From assembly GCA_946811185.2 (NCBI GenBank), contig OX328106.1, positions 26,782,426 to 26,846,425 of the forward strand: 64,000 bases of DNA, read 5' to 3'. Of this stretch, positions 10,795 to 20,416 are shown one piece after another. Position 1 is the stretch's first letter; every line of letters starts with the position of its first letter. This DNA comes from Hippopus hippopus (taxonomy: Eukaryota > Mollusca > Bivalvia > Cardiida > Cardiidae). Made by a program: the position numbers and the translations under genes. Under the pieces are notes generated by a model. That model made no database searches. It had not been told where the DNA came from and saw nothing but the letters and a program-made list of their open reading frames with translations.

Positions 10795-11125
10795 CCGAGC
10801 CCGGTAGCTCAGTTGGTGACAAAAGGGCTTGAAAATTAGGAGTTAGGGGTTCGATGCTGAGCCCTATGGCTCACTCTGTGACATAAAACACGAGACTTCG
10901 ATTCCTGGCTCGGTCAAAGGGTTTCAGCATCGCCAAGTAGTTCAGGTAAAGAATTCATTGTCCGCCAGTCAGGGTTCGATCTCCAAAAGAGGGATTGAGG
11001 TTTTGAGCAAGTTCCCTTAGGCAAAACACTTCAAGACCCTGCTTAGTAGATAAATAAGATATCAGGAATAAATAAGTTTTCGCAATGATATGACTGAAAT
11101 AATGTTTAAAGCGTCATAACCCACT
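10795..11125 (+). mobile_element. SINE with a reiterated tRNA-like head
   Basis: GGTAGCTCAGTTGGTGACA (A box) and GGTTCGATGCTGAGCCC (B box) are followed by a second tRNA-like piece, TGGCTCACTCTGTGACA with CGATTCCTGGCTC, then a third GGGTTCGATCTCC. The body GGCAAAACACTTCAAGACCC and tail GATATGACTGAAATAATG are normal for this SINE group. Stacked heads suggest a composite or dimeric SINE. Confidence 0.6.
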
Positions 11126-11146
11126 ACTCCGACAAAGACTGCCCCC

Positions 11147-11345
11147 CCCTTCAAGGCTCGTATTCTAGAGAGTCCGGGTTCGAGCCTCACATGAAGCAAC
11201 TTGTTTTTCATGGCAGTGTCCCTGGGCAAGACACTTCAGAGCCCTAGCCTAGTACTGGTTAAACCCAGGAAATACATGAATATGTGGACTGCCGTTCTCC
11301 TTGATATGACTAAATGAACTGGAAGCGGCGTAAAAATCTTTTTAT
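11147..11345 (+). mobile_element. SINE copy
   Basis: B box GGGTTCGAGCCTC at about 11177, body GGGCAAGACACTTCAGAGCC, tail GATATGACTAAATGAACTGG and GCGGCGTAAAAATC. The A box region is poor (C-rich run). Confidence 0.65.
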
Positions 11346-11452
11346 TCAATAAAATACCCGCAAGGTGAGGTGATTGCCATTGTGACATAAATCGTTTCTC
11401 CAAAAATTTACATGTAGACTCGGGAAAGCAGCCGATAGCACCAAGGACACCG

Positions 11453-11590
11453 TTTTAAACTCTTTATCAGACGACAAAATGTTAGATTTGTCCAAATTCA
11501 AAGCGTTTGCAGACGACATAATAAATCTTTTGCGTTTGTCCAAGAAAAAATAGTAAATATTGTGGCAAAAAGGAAAAAATGTTGTTTACT
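11453..11590 (+). repeat. MITE family A, left half
   Basis: Runs from AACTCTTTATCAGACGACA through CAAAGCGTTTGCAGACGAC to the left hairpin arm GTGGCAAAAAGGAAAAAATG. It stops near the hairpin tip where other DNA begins. Confidence 0.75.
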
Positions 11591-11599
11591 AGTTTATCA

Positions 11600-11665
11600 A
11601 TGTCTTTCTTGCTTTTCACCAGTTCTAGACTAGGGCTTTGCAGTGCGTTGCCCTGGAGCATTCCA
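11600..11665 (-). mobile_element. SINE body fragment, reversed
   Basis: CACCAGTTCTAGACTAGGGC and TTGCCCTGGAGCATTCC match the reversed body of the other SINEs. It lies just where the preceding family A copy breaks. Confidence 0.45.
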
Positions 11666-11789
11666 CCAATAATAGCCCTACAAGAAGGGTGGTTTAAGAA
11701 CTTGATTATTAAAAATCCAGCACCGGAACCCTTTAACAATCTACTGTTTGAATGACGAGAAAGAAAGCTTTCGAAAATGTGGTTAAAGA

Positions 11790-11946
11790 AGAAACCCTTT
11801 ACCACACAATGCCGAGTTTTAAAAACCCTGATCGATTGGGCTTTTGAAAACATTGTGGAAGAAGGAGAAAACATCGATAACCAGCTTTATCTTCTTTTCC
11901 CACAATGTTTTCTACCCTATCACAGACAAATCTCATAATTTGAGCT
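11790..11946 (-). repeat. MITE family A, left part, reversed
   Basis: CCCTTTACCACACAATGCCG at the left, then a hairpin with an eroded tip (AAACATCGATAACCAGC). The right third is missing after TAATTTGAGC. Confidence 0.8.
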
Positions 11947-12341
11947 TGCAAGTGCGGTTTTATGCCGAATAAAAAACGTTATGAATAAGCGAAGTGTCGC
12001 CTTGATATGCTGATACATGTATGAAAGCGGCTCGACAGCCTGTCTTATCTTATTTTCCTTTCTATTTATTTTGACATTACTTTGTCTAACACGACCAAAA
12101 AAAAAAAAGGTAGAAATTTACTGATTTTTTTTTTTTTAAAGATCTAAGTTGACCTTGATTAAAAAAAAAGAAAGAAATTATTAGCAGCTGGACCCCGGCT
12201 GAACAGCTCCTTTTGTCATAGTCTTTTCATGTGGGTTCATGTTTGGTATTAACACCATGAGTATTCGACAGGGATATTTTCTGCTGCATGTATATGTCTT
12301 TGATTGTGGAGATGCAGAGTTTTGTACTGTCAGTTGTTCAA

Positions 12342-12543
12342 AGCTAACTCTTTATCCGACGAAATAACTGCTTGTTCAGAAGACAACTGTGGCTCAAATA
12401 ATGTGATTTTTCTTTTTAAATGAAGAAAACATTGTGCGGATAGAGTTAATTTTTATTATGAGCATTTTCTCCCGTTTCCACAATGTTTTCAAAAGCCTTT
12501 TCTTTGCGGTTGTTTAAACACGTACCAGTTTGGTAGAAAGTTT
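12342..12543 (+). repeat. MITE family A copy, diverged
   Basis: Starts AACTCTTTATCCGACGAAA and keeps GTGGCTCAAATAATGTGAT; the hairpin centre is replaced by TTAATTTTTATTATGAG. The right end GTTTGGTAGAAAGTTTC is worn. Confidence 0.7.
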
Positions 12544-12659
12544 CGGTTGAAGAACTTTACTCAGCTGGCTTTTATAGCGAGACTTCCGGTAATTTTTTTT
12601 TTCATGTTTTTACAAGACATTGTATTCAAATAGAAACTACAACCTTAATCTAATAGGCT

Positions 12660-12735
12660 CCAAAGTGGTCTAATGGTTAGGGGAGTCGACTCGGAAGTCT
12701 GCGAACCGAGATCGATACCGGCACAAGCCAGGGAA
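12660..12735 (+). repeat. tRNA-like SINE head with A-rich tail
   Basis: AGTGGTCTAATGGTTAGG resembles an A box and GAGATCGATACCGGC a B box; an A run follows at 12733-12744. The stems do not pair well enough for a functional tRNA. Confidence 0.45.
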
Positions 12736-13084
12736 AAAAAAAAAAAGACACACAAACAGGGGGAAAACAAGAGAAACAAAAGGCTGGATAGAGAAACAAA
12801 CAGCTGGATGGAGAACGGGCAAGAAAGACACTTGGGTAGGCGATGGTGGGACACAGGGAAATTACCTTTTACCTCTCTGTTCATTGGAAATTATGAACTT
12901 CAATAGAGGTTATTAGAGAATATGACTTTTTCTTATAAGTTTCTAGAACTATTTTCTCTGTGCAGAGATCGTTTAAACAAGAAGAATAACGAAGTATAAA
13001 GAGAAAAATGTTTTAATTCTCAAAACATAATGCAGATTTATACAACAGAAACGAACTCGACAACCTTGACTCAAAAAGAAGGCA

Positions 13085-13258
13085 TCAGAAAAAAATGTGG
13101 AAAAAGGAGAAAATGGTGGTTATCAACATTTTCCCCCTTTCCCACAATGTTTTCTACCATTTCACTCACAGCTACCGTTATCTGAACCATATTATTTGTC
13201 AGAAGTGAATGCCTTCAATACGAATTTATCTAAATTTTGTCACCTGGAAAAGGGTCAA
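13085..13258 (-). repeat. MITE family A copy, reversed
   Basis: Hairpin GGAAAAAGGAGAAAATGGTG with inverse, then TGCCTTCAATACGAATTTA and the end CCTGGAAAAGGGTCAA. The left arm is lost. Confidence 0.75.
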
Positions 13259-13314
13259 TACAGAAATACACAAGTCTTCAATAAATTCATCAAACAGATT
13301 GAAATAGATTCATT

Positions 13315-13430
13315 ATCCCCCCCACCAAACAGCAAAATTTTAGACTTGTCCAAAGAAAGCTGTTGAAAACATTGTGGAAAAGAGAAAAAGCACATTCATC
13401 ATTATCCATTATGTTTTCAAGAACCTTATA
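13315..13430 (+). repeat. MITE family A fragment
   Basis: ATTTTAGACTTGTCCAAAG leads straight to GAAAACATTGTGGAAAAGAG; about 70 bp between them are deleted relative to other copies. Confidence 0.65.
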
Positions 13431-13463
13431 CATGTACATCTATCGTGTAAAAACAATGGCTTA

Positions 13464-13665
13464 TTAAACCATTACCACACAATCCTGAGTTTTGTCGACC
13501 CTGGGAAATTGGATTTTTGAAAATATTGTGGAAAAAGGATAAACTGCTGGTAACCTAGCATTAATTCAAATGGTAAATTTAAGTTTTTGAACCATGTTTA
13601 ATTTGTTGGCTGCAAATGCTTTCAATATGGACCAGTCTATTGTTTAGAAAAAACCATAATTAAAT
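13464..13665 (-). repeat. MITE family A copy, reversed
   Basis: Left end ACCATTACCACACAATCCTG, half hairpin GGTAACCTAGCATT with the partner arm deleted, then GCAAATGCTTTCAATATGGA. Confidence 0.75.
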
Positions 13666-13692
13666 AGGCTCTTTAAAACATTGTGGAAATGG

Positions 13693-13921
13693 TGAACTCT
13701 TTACCAAACGACATAATTTCAGACTTGTCCAAATTGGAAGCATTTGCAGACGACAAAATTAATGTGACTGAAAAATTGAAATTTGATTTGGGAAGGGTAG
13801 AAAACATTCTGGGAAAAGGAGAAAATGCTGATTACCAGCATTTTCTTCTTTTCCCACAATGTTTTCAGAAGGCTTCTTTCTCAGGGTCATGAAAACCCGG
13901 GATTGTTTGGTAAAGGGTTAA
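13693..13921 (+). repeat. MITE family A, near-complete
   Basis: Both ends are present (AACTCTTTACCAAACGACA; TTTGGTAAAGGGTTAA) with the hairpin intact at 13812-13862. The right TTAA touches the start of the next family B copy. Confidence 0.92.
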
Positions 13922-14133
13922 ATAAACCCTTAAGCTGCTAAGCGCGACTCACCGACCTTTTGAGGATAGTGTAGATCAAGATCAGACTGCACAGAACATG
14001 CAGTCTGACCTTAGATCTACACTGTCCGATATGAAGATACTTTTTCTTAAAAAAATGTTTGAAATAGCATTATTCAGGTTTTTACTATCAGCATGAAAGT
14101 TTCAGGTAGTTTACTTAGCAGGATAATGGTTTA
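13922..14133 (+). repeat. MITE family B, near-complete
   Basis: Left end AACCCTTAAGCTGCTAAGCG, hairpin at 13969-14028, right end CTTAGCAGGATAATGG. It is head-to-tail with the preceding family A copy. Confidence 0.9.
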
Positions 14134-14190
14134 CACAACTCGTAAAGACTATTTTATTTTTAACTTTCTAACATACAACAACATTTACTA

Positions 14191-14361
14191 TTGTCCAATT
14201 TGAAAGCATGTGCAGAGGACGTACAAAATGTGGCTCAAATCATGTAGTTTGTCTCTGTAAAGATACAAAACACTGTGTAAAAGGCAAAAATGCTGGGTAC
14301 AAGCACTTCTAAAATGCTGGGTACAAGCACTACTATCATTTCCACAATATTTTAAAAGGCA
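14191..14361 (+). repeat. MITE family A with a duplicated hairpin half
   Basis: The left end is missing. The hairpin tip AAATGCTGGGTACAAGCACT is present twice in a row, at about 14289 and 14312, a local duplication of 22-24 bp. Confidence 0.8.
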
Positions 14362-14382
14362 TTAAAATATGTAGTTTTTTTT

Positions 14383-14608
14383 AACCCTTTACCACACAAT
14401 CCCGAGTTTTAACAACCTTGAGGATGAAGCCTTTTCAAAACTTTGCGTAAAAAGGAGAAAATGCTGTTAACCAGCATTTTCTGCTTTTTCCACAATGTTT
14501 TCTACCCTTTCAAGGATAAAGATCAGTTTCTGGGTTACTTTTGATTTGTCATCTGCAATTGCTTTCAATTTGGTCCTGTCTAAGATTTTGTCGTCTGGTA
14601 AAGGGTGA
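14383..14608 (-). repeat. MITE family A, complete, reversed
   Basis: TTAACCCTTTACCACACAAT at the left and GGTAAAGGGTGAA at the right; the hairpin is slightly mismatched (TTTGCGTAAAAAGGAG). Confidence 0.92.
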
Positions 14609-14631
14609 AAACAAAAAAGGGTTAACTCTTT

Positions 14632-14850
14632 ACCGCACAATGACAACTTTTAACGACCCCGAGGAAGAAGCCTTTTGAAAACATTGTGGGAAAAGGAGAA
14701 AATGCTGGTAACCAGCATTTTCTCCTTTTCCCACAATGTTTTCTACCCTTCACAAAACAAATTTCAAATTTTCAGTCACTATAATTTTGTCGTCTGCAAA
14801 TGCTTTCAATTTGGACAAGACTAAAATTTTGTCATGTGGTAATGAGTTAA
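14632..14850 (-). repeat. MITE family A, complete, reversed
   Basis: TTAACTCTTTACCGCACAAT to GGTAATGAGTTAA, so TTAA stands at both ends. The hairpin GTGGGAAAAGGAGAAAATGC is perfect with its partner. Confidence 0.94.
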
Positions 14851-14887
14851 AATCAATAAAATACACTCATCACAATACAGACTGTTT

Positions 14888-14955
14888 CAACTTATTACCA
14901 AATAACAAAATTTTAGACTCATCCAAATTAAAAGCATTTGTCGGTCACAGTTTAG
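14888..14955 (+). repeat. MITE family A, left-end fragment
   Basis: TTATTACCAAATAACAAAAT, TTTTAGACTCATCCAAATTA and AAAGCATTTG only. It is cut off just before the next copy. Confidence 0.7.
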
Positions 14956-14962
14956 TTATGAC

Positions 14963-15192
14963 TTAACCCTTTCCCACACAATCCCAAATTTTAACGACCC
15001 TGGGGAAGACGCCTTTTGAAAACATCATGGGAAAAGAAGAAAATGCCAGTAACCAGCATTTTCTCTTTTTCCCACTATGTCTTCTTTCCTTCCAGAGAAA
15101 ATTCCCATCAGTTGAGACACATCTGATATGTCATCTGCAAATGCTTAGAATTTGGACCAGTCTGAATTTTTTTTTGTTTGGTAAAGACTTAA
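14963..15192 (-). repeat. MITE family A, complete, reversed
   Basis: TTAACCCTTTCCCACACAAT to TTTGGTAAAGACTTAA, with TTAA at each end. The stem has a few mismatches (AAACATCATGGGAAAAG). Confidence 0.92.
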
Positions 15193-15364
15193 AGAATGGG
15201 ATTTGTCTTTGGAACACTAGAATGTTTTGCAGGATGAAGAGAAAATGCTTGTTACCACTACTGTCTCTTTTTCCAGAGACAGAAAGGAAAACATCTTTTT
15301 TAAAACAACATGGAAAATAACATGTGGAAAGGCATATTTGCTTAAAGAAAGCACTGGCAACTTT

Positions 15365-15530
15365 ACCTTGAACACTTTACCAAACAATCCCATTTTAATG
15401 ACACTGAGGAATGTGTAAGAAAATATTGTGGGAAAAGGAAAAAATGCTTAGACAAGCAGTACTTTCACTTTTCCTCCCATTGTTTTCTACCCTCTTCCAA
15501 GAAAAATTCACTCAAATGAGCCACATTTGA
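15365..15530 (-). repeat. MITE family A, right end lost
   Basis: CACTTTACCAAACAATCCC through GTGGGAAAAGGAAAAAATGC, then TTGAGCCACATTTG equivalents. The terminal 60 bp are missing. Confidence 0.75.
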
Positions 15531-15659
15531 TTTAAAATTTAGTAGTCCAATAAAAAGTTTATCATTTCAGAGTGTCTAAAGAAAAATGGCAAAGATAGAC
15601 TTAAACTAAAACTAGCACAAATCTAACAATGGAGACACAAAGAAATAAAGGGAAAAAAA

Positions 15660-15742
15660 TTAGTAAAACATTTTCAAGAATATGAGCAAATGCTAGTTAA
15701 GACCAAATGCTTCTTTCCTAACATTGTTTTCAAAAGCTGCAA
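15660..15742 (+). repeat. MITE family A, hairpin remnant
   Basis: Strongly eroded hairpin (AGCAAATGCTAGTTAAGACC, then AACATTGTTTTCAAAAGC). Confidence 0.5.
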
Positions 15743-15790
15743 AACACACTTTGAAAATTTTAAAACCATTGACATTCTTACAGTATAATA

Positions 15791-15977
15791 TTTATCCTTT
15801 ACCAGATAATCCCATATTTTGAGACATCTTGAGAGAAAGGCTTTTGCAAGCATTGTGGGGAAAGGACAGAGTGCTGGTAACCAGCATCTGCTACTTTTTC
15901 ACAATTTTTTCAACCCCTCTCAGACAAAATTTCGCCATTGACAAGTCTAAAATTTTGTAAGTCTGGTAAAAAGTTAA
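15791..15977 (-). repeat. MITE family A, internally deleted
   Basis: Ends ATCCTTTACCAGATAATCCC and CTGGTAAAAAGTTAA are present; the block around GCAAATGCTTTCAATTTGG is partly deleted. Confidence 0.8.
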
Positions 15978-16436
15978 ATAATTCCAAGTTTCTGCAACAT
16001 TACTGACATTCTGAACCCAATCACCTTAAACCAAAAACTTGGACTAATCCAAACTCAAAAGCCTACAGACAAAAAAAAAGAAAGGAAAGAGATGCGAAAA
16101 TTTTGTAAGAGGAACTGGGTAATAAAAATTAACCCTTTCAACACAACATCAAAAACAAAATCACAATTTTTTTGACAGCAAAAATTTATAAATCCATTGC
16201 AAACTTAATAGTTACATCACAATTAAGAACTATTAGCCATATCTCTTAGGTGCAGCATCCAAAACGCACAATATGCAAGTGCGTAATGTAGAAAAAATGG
16301 GGACAGGTCAAACATATTTTAATCCCTTTTAGCTATAATGCCTTAAACTGCTAAATAAAAATAAAAATTTCCTACCAACAGTAAAAAGAAAAATATTGCA
16401 ATGTCATCCTATTTCTTTTTGATGAAAAGTTTCACT

Positions 16437-16496
16437 GTATCAGACAGTGTTGATCAAGATCAGACTACCTGTTTTGTGCAGTCTGCCAAAGGGTGA
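16437..16496 (+). repeat. MITE family B hairpin fragment
   Basis: GACAGTGTTGATCAAGATCA and TTTTGTGCAGTCTGCC; the right arm is truncated. Confidence 0.6.
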
Positions 16497-16529
16497 AACA
16501 GAACTCTTGATTCAGAGTGTGTAACAATT

Positions 16530-16950
16530 TTAAACCCATTGTTAGGCCCTTATTATTTCATATGTCATCTGTAGCTCAAAAGATAATAACTGTTTTTTAA
16601 ATGGTAGAAAGCATTGTGGAAAAAGGAGAGAATGCTGGTTAACAGCAATGTCTCTCTTCCCCACAATTTTTTAAAAGCTTCTTCTTCAGAGTCGGGCCTG
16701 GCCAGGTAGCTCTATGGATTCGATATCCAGTTGAGGCAAACTTTCTTTCCAGTGATTTTTTGCCTCTCATCTCTGATGTATGTGAGAAAAGTAGTCAGTG
16801 GCTTGGAAAGAAAGTTGTGTCAGTACTGGTGTAGGTGTACAGACTGCCATGATATGACCTAAGCTGTTAAAATGGCGCTACACTCCAATACAAACCAAAT
16901 ATTTAGAGTCAGTGAAACATGGGCTTGCTTTCCAAAAGATTCTATAATAT
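16530..16950 (+). repeat. MITE family A interrupted by a SINE
   Basis: The left part runs to TTCTTCAGAGTC at 16693, and the MITE resumes at 16905 as AGAGTCAGTGAAACATGGGC, matching the consensus after GGGTCGTTAAAACTCGGGA. The repeated AGAGTC is the insertion duplication. Confidence 0.75.
16694..16904 (+). mobile_element. SINE inserted in MITE A, target duplication AGAGTC
   Basis: 211 bp: a worn tRNA head (CCAGGTAGCTCTATGGATTC), body GTCAGTGGCTTGGAAAGAAA, tail GCCATGATATGACCTAAGC and an A-rich end ACTCCAATACAAACC. AGAGTC at 16688-16693 and 16905-16910 frames it exactly. Confidence 0.8.
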
Positions 16951-16994
16951 TCAGTAGGGTAAATAAGCCAAGCCAACAAAAGTTTTTTTTTTTT

Positions 16995-17224
16995 TTAACC
17001 CTTTACTAGACGACAAATTTTTAGCCTTGTCCAAATTGAAAACATTTGTAGACAACAATTTCAATGTGACTCAAATGGTGCAATCTTTCCTTTGATAGGG
17101 TAGAAAACATTGTTGGAAAAGGAGAAAATGCTGGTTACCAGCATTTTCTCCTTTTCCCACAATGTTTTCAAAAGGCTTCTTTCCCAGGGTCGTTGAAAGT
17201 TGGCATTGCACAGTAAAGGGTTAA
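16995..17224 (+). repeat. MITE family A, best reference copy
   Basis: TTAA at 16995-16998 and again at 17221-17224 bracket the element. The inner ends are CCCTTTACTAGACGAC and CACAGTAAAGGG. From the left come a block with GTCCAAATTGAAAACATTTG, a block with ATGTGACTCAAATGG, the central hairpin (17118-17166, TGGAAAAGGAGAAAATGCTG with its inverse), then TTTCAAAAGGCTTCTTTC and the right end. TTAA duplications with CCC...GGG ends fit a non-autonomous element mobilised by a piggyBac-type transposase (family knowledge); no such transposase is in the window. No protein is encoded, although one frame gives a recurring peptide. Confidence 0.95.
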
Positions 17225-17551
17225 ACACATCAAGACTGTGTCAGCCAATATAATGAGAATCTGCCCTATGATCCTCTATGCCAAAAGAATTAATTCTGAC
17301 AAACTTTTTTTTGACTGAAGATTTCTGAGAATACAGAAGATGAAAACTCCTTTTTCCATTGACATAAATGGTGAAGTTTTTGAAGTAAACGCTGGAATTA
17401 TACAAACTCTATGCCTAATATGAAACACATCTAAGTAAAATCTAAAATACATGAAAATTCATTGTGAGTGAAAATTGAACATAGTTAAACCCCATAACTT
17501 GAAAGTGTACAATATTAACCATGTTGCAGGAGTTATTTCCCTTTGACCATC

Positions 17552-17776
17552 AAAACTCTTTACCACACAATCCCTAGTTTTAACGACCCTGAAGAAGGCT
17601 TTTGAAAACATTGTAGGAAAAGAAGAAAATGCTGATACCAGCATTTTCTACTTTTCCCACAATGTTCTGTACTCTTTCACAAACAAATTCCATAATTTAA
17701 GCCACACTTAATTTGTCGTCTGCAAATGCTTTCAATTTGGATGAGTCTATAGTTTTGTCGTTTGGTAAGGAGTTAA
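17552..17776 (-). repeat. MITE family A, complete, reversed
   Basis: ACTCTTTACCACACAATCCC to GTTTGGTAAGGAGTTAA. The hairpin has lost two bases at the tip (GCTGATACCAGC). Confidence 0.92.
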
Positions 17777-17866
17777 AGAAAACAAACCAACCTCATGGCA
17801 GCATTTGTTTTGGACATATCAAAATTCTTTCAAAAAATTTGTAAATCATCCACCCATGGATCAATA

Positions 17867-18090
17867 ATTAACTCTTTGCCAAAAGACAAAATTTATACTA
17901 ACAGCATTTGCAGACATCAAATTCTATGGGGCTGAAATTACAAAATTTGCTTCTTGAAGTCATTAACCCTGAGGAGGACAAATTTTGAAGAAAAAAAAAC
18001 ATTGTGTAAAAAAAGGAGCAACTGCTAGTAAGCAGTATTTTCTCCCTTTCCTACAATATTTTTTACCATTTCGAAAGCAGATTTGATTAT
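17867..18090 (+). repeat. MITE family A, scrambled copy
   Basis: Left half in the forward sense (TAACTCTTTGCCAAAAGACA) joined to a reversed half (CATTAACCCTGAGGAGGACA, AAGGAGCAACTGCTAGTAAG). This looks like two fused copies. Confidence 0.65.
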
Positions 18091-18317
18091 TTAACCCTTT
18101 ACCAAACAACCCAGTGTTTTAAGATTCCTGTGGAACACTACTTAAGAAAACATTGTGGGAAATGGGGAAAAATGCAAGTAAGCAGCATTTTCTCCTTTTC
18201 GCACTTTGTTTTCTATCCTTCCAAAGAAATATTGCACCATTTAAGTTTCATTAATTAATCATCAGAACATGCTTTTAATTTGGTCTGATCTAAAATTTTG
18301 TTGCTTTGTAAATAGAT
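18091..18317 (-). repeat. MITE family A, reversed
   Basis: TTAACCCTTTACCAAACAAC at the left; the hairpin GAAATGGGGAAAAATGCAAG is imperfect; the right end TTGTTGCTTTGTAAATAG is worn. A second right-end piece follows at 18325-18388 (GCTTTCAATATGGATAAAGC to TGGTAAAGAGTG). Confidence 0.8.
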
Positions 18318-18557
18318 AAGCTACATTTGTGGTCTGTAAATGCTTTCAATATGGATAAAGCTAAAGTTTTGTTGTCTGGTAAAGAGTGTAGTAAGATATC
18401 AAATTGTTTTCTTCAATTTTTTTTCCTAGTTTTTCTATGTTTTCAGTTATCTTAGAACCTTCATCATCAACAATAAATTTTATTTTGCTAAAAAGTGATA
18501 CATCAGTATGTATTTACAAAAATATTTAATGCATTTAACTTTAAGACTATAAATCCC

Positions 18558-18778
18558 TTAAATCCTTACCAAATGATGGGAGTTTTGAACCTATCCAAGT
18601 TAAAGGCATTTACCTTTGACAAATGTGTCTCAAATCAAGGTTTTATCTATGACAGGGTAGGAAATATTGTAGGAAAAGGAGAAAATGCTGGTTACCATTT
18701 TCTCCTTTTCCCACAATATTTTCAAAAGCATACTATGTCAGGGTTGTTAAAATTCGGGATTGTGTGATAAAGGGTTAA
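18558..18778 (+). repeat. MITE family A, complete
   Basis: TTAAATCCTTACCAAATGAT to TGTGATAAAGGGTTAA. The hairpin is shortened (GCTGGTTACCATTTTC), having lost CAGC on one side. Confidence 0.9.
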
Positions 18779-18782
18779 CTCT

Positions 18783-19009
18783 TTAACCTTTTCCCACATA
18801 ATCCCTAGTTTTAGTAACCCTGTGGAAGATGGCTTTTGAAAACACTGTAGAAAAAGGAAAAAATGCTGGTTACCAGCATTTGCTCCTTTTCCCAATGTTT
18901 TCTACCCTATCAAAGACAGAAATCATCATTTGAGCAACATTTAGTTTGTCGTCTGCAAATGCTTTCAATTTGGTCACGCCCAGAATTTTCACGTCTGGTA
19001 AAGAATTAA
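18783..19009 (-). repeat. MITE family A, complete, reversed
   Basis: TTAACCTTTTCCCACATAAT to TCTGGTAAAGAATTAA. Only four bases separate it from the preceding forward copy, giving a tail-to-tail pair. Confidence 0.92.
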
Positions 19010-19079
19010 TTGCCAAATGAACCGAACAAACATTCGATGTAGAGAAAAAATCCTTATGAATGCAATATCAAGGTTATTT

Positions 19080-19235
19080 TTGTCTAGAATGTCTCAGCAA
19101 TGCAGACAGCATATCAAAGATCAGACTGCATGTTTTGTGCAGATTGATGTTGAGATCTGGCTGCATGCTTTGTTCAGATTAATCTTGATCTACATTGGCC
19201 ACAAAGTCAACCCAAGTTGTGGAAGGTGCTCTAAG
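19080..19235 (-). repeat. MITE family B, rearranged
   Basis: Two partly overlapping hairpin arms (CAAAGATCAGACTGCATG and TTGATCTACATTGGCC) before the end GCTCTAAGGGTTAA. Confidence 0.65.
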
Positions 19236-19339
19236 GGTTAAGGGGTGAAAAAAAAAAATAGAAACAATTCAGAATCAGGAATGTTGCAATTTAAAAACTT
19301 AGGAAAAAATATTCAGACCTCCCTTACATCAAACAATTT

Positions 19340-19412
19340 ATGTTAGACAGTGTAGATGCAGGTCAGACAGTAGGAGGCAGTCTAATCTCTATCTACACTA
19401 TCCTATTTTATT
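19340..19412 (+). repeat. MITE family B hairpin fragment
   Basis: GACAGTGTAGATGCAGGTCA pairs loosely with CTCTATCTACACTATCC. Confidence 0.6.
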
Positions 19413-19553
19413 ATTTTGTAAGATACGCAGACTAAACAGCATTTTGAAATTGCAGAGTTTCTTTTTCCAGACTAGAAATTGTCCATTTTAGTTATCTGTC
19501 ACTCAAAACATTGAAAATTGGAAGGAAAAGATACCTTAAAGCTGGATATCTTT

Positions 19554-19787
19554 TAAACACTTTATCAAAACAATTTCACATTTAAATAAACCTGCGGAAA
19601 ATAAGGCCTTCAAAAATATTGTTGGAAAACTGGAATATTCTGATAACCTGCATTTTCTCCTTTTTCCACAATGTTTTGTTTCCCATTATTCTAGACAAAT
19701 CCCATCGTTTGAGCAACATTTGTCATCTGCAAATACTTTCAATAGCGACCACGCAAAAATTTTGTTGTTTTATAAAGAGCTTAACTG
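19554..19787 (-). repeat. MITE family A, diverged, reversed
   Basis: AACACTTTATCAAAACAATT to TATAAAGAGCTTAA; hairpin GAAAACTGGAATATTCTGAT is much eroded. Confidence 0.75.
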
Positions 19788-19867
19788 ATAAAACTCTTGA
19801 AAACAAACTCCTGTTTTCACAATATTAAAGACATGAAACCATTTCTTGTCGACTTGAAAATAAAAAA

Positions 19868-19955
19868 ATTTGACATGAAAATATTGTGGGAAAAGGGAGA
19901 AAATGATTGTAACCAACAAGTTCAAAATTTGGTTGTCCAGTAACCAGGTAACACA
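19868..19955 (-). repeat. MITE family A hairpin-arm fragment
   Basis: AATATTGTGGGAAAAGGGAG, then a truncated partner. Confidence 0.5.
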
Positions 19956-19981
19956 ACAGGAACATTTTCGGTCAAGCCAGA

Positions 19982-20055
19982 TATAGCAATGTAGATCCTT
20001 GATCAGACTGTCTGATCTGTGCAGTCTGATCTTGATTCACACCTGCCAAAATTAC
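19982..20055 (+). repeat. MITE family B hairpin fragment
   Basis: GATCCTTGATCAGACTGTC pairs with TGCAGTCTGATCTTGATTC. Confidence 0.6.
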
Positions 20056-20166
20056 AGCTATTTCTTGCTACTCATTTCAAAGATTACTGCATGTACCAAA
20101 GAAATCAGTTCTTTTTCATGAAACACTTCAGAACATAATTGGAAAAATAAGTATGTACAAGCTTAT

Positions 20167-20416
20167 TTAACCCTTTACCACACAATGCTGACTTTTAACT
20201 ACCCTGAGAAAGAAAACTTTTAAAAAGAAAAAGAAAACTTTTAAAAACATTGTGGGAAAATGAGAAAATGCTGGTAACCAGCATTTTCTCCTTTTCCCAC
20301 AATGTTTTCTGCCCTATCCAGGACAAATTCTGTCATTTGGGCTACCTTCAATTTGTCGTCTGCAAATGGTTTCAGTTTGGACCAGTCTGAAATTTTGTCG
20401 TCTGGTAAAGAGTTAA
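20167..20416 (-). repeat. MITE family A, complete with a 20-bp duplication
   Basis: TTAACCCTTTACCACACAAT to TCTGGTAAAGAGTTAA. AAACTTTTAAAAA occurs twice near 20215-20245, making it about 20 bp longer than its relatives. Confidence 0.92.
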
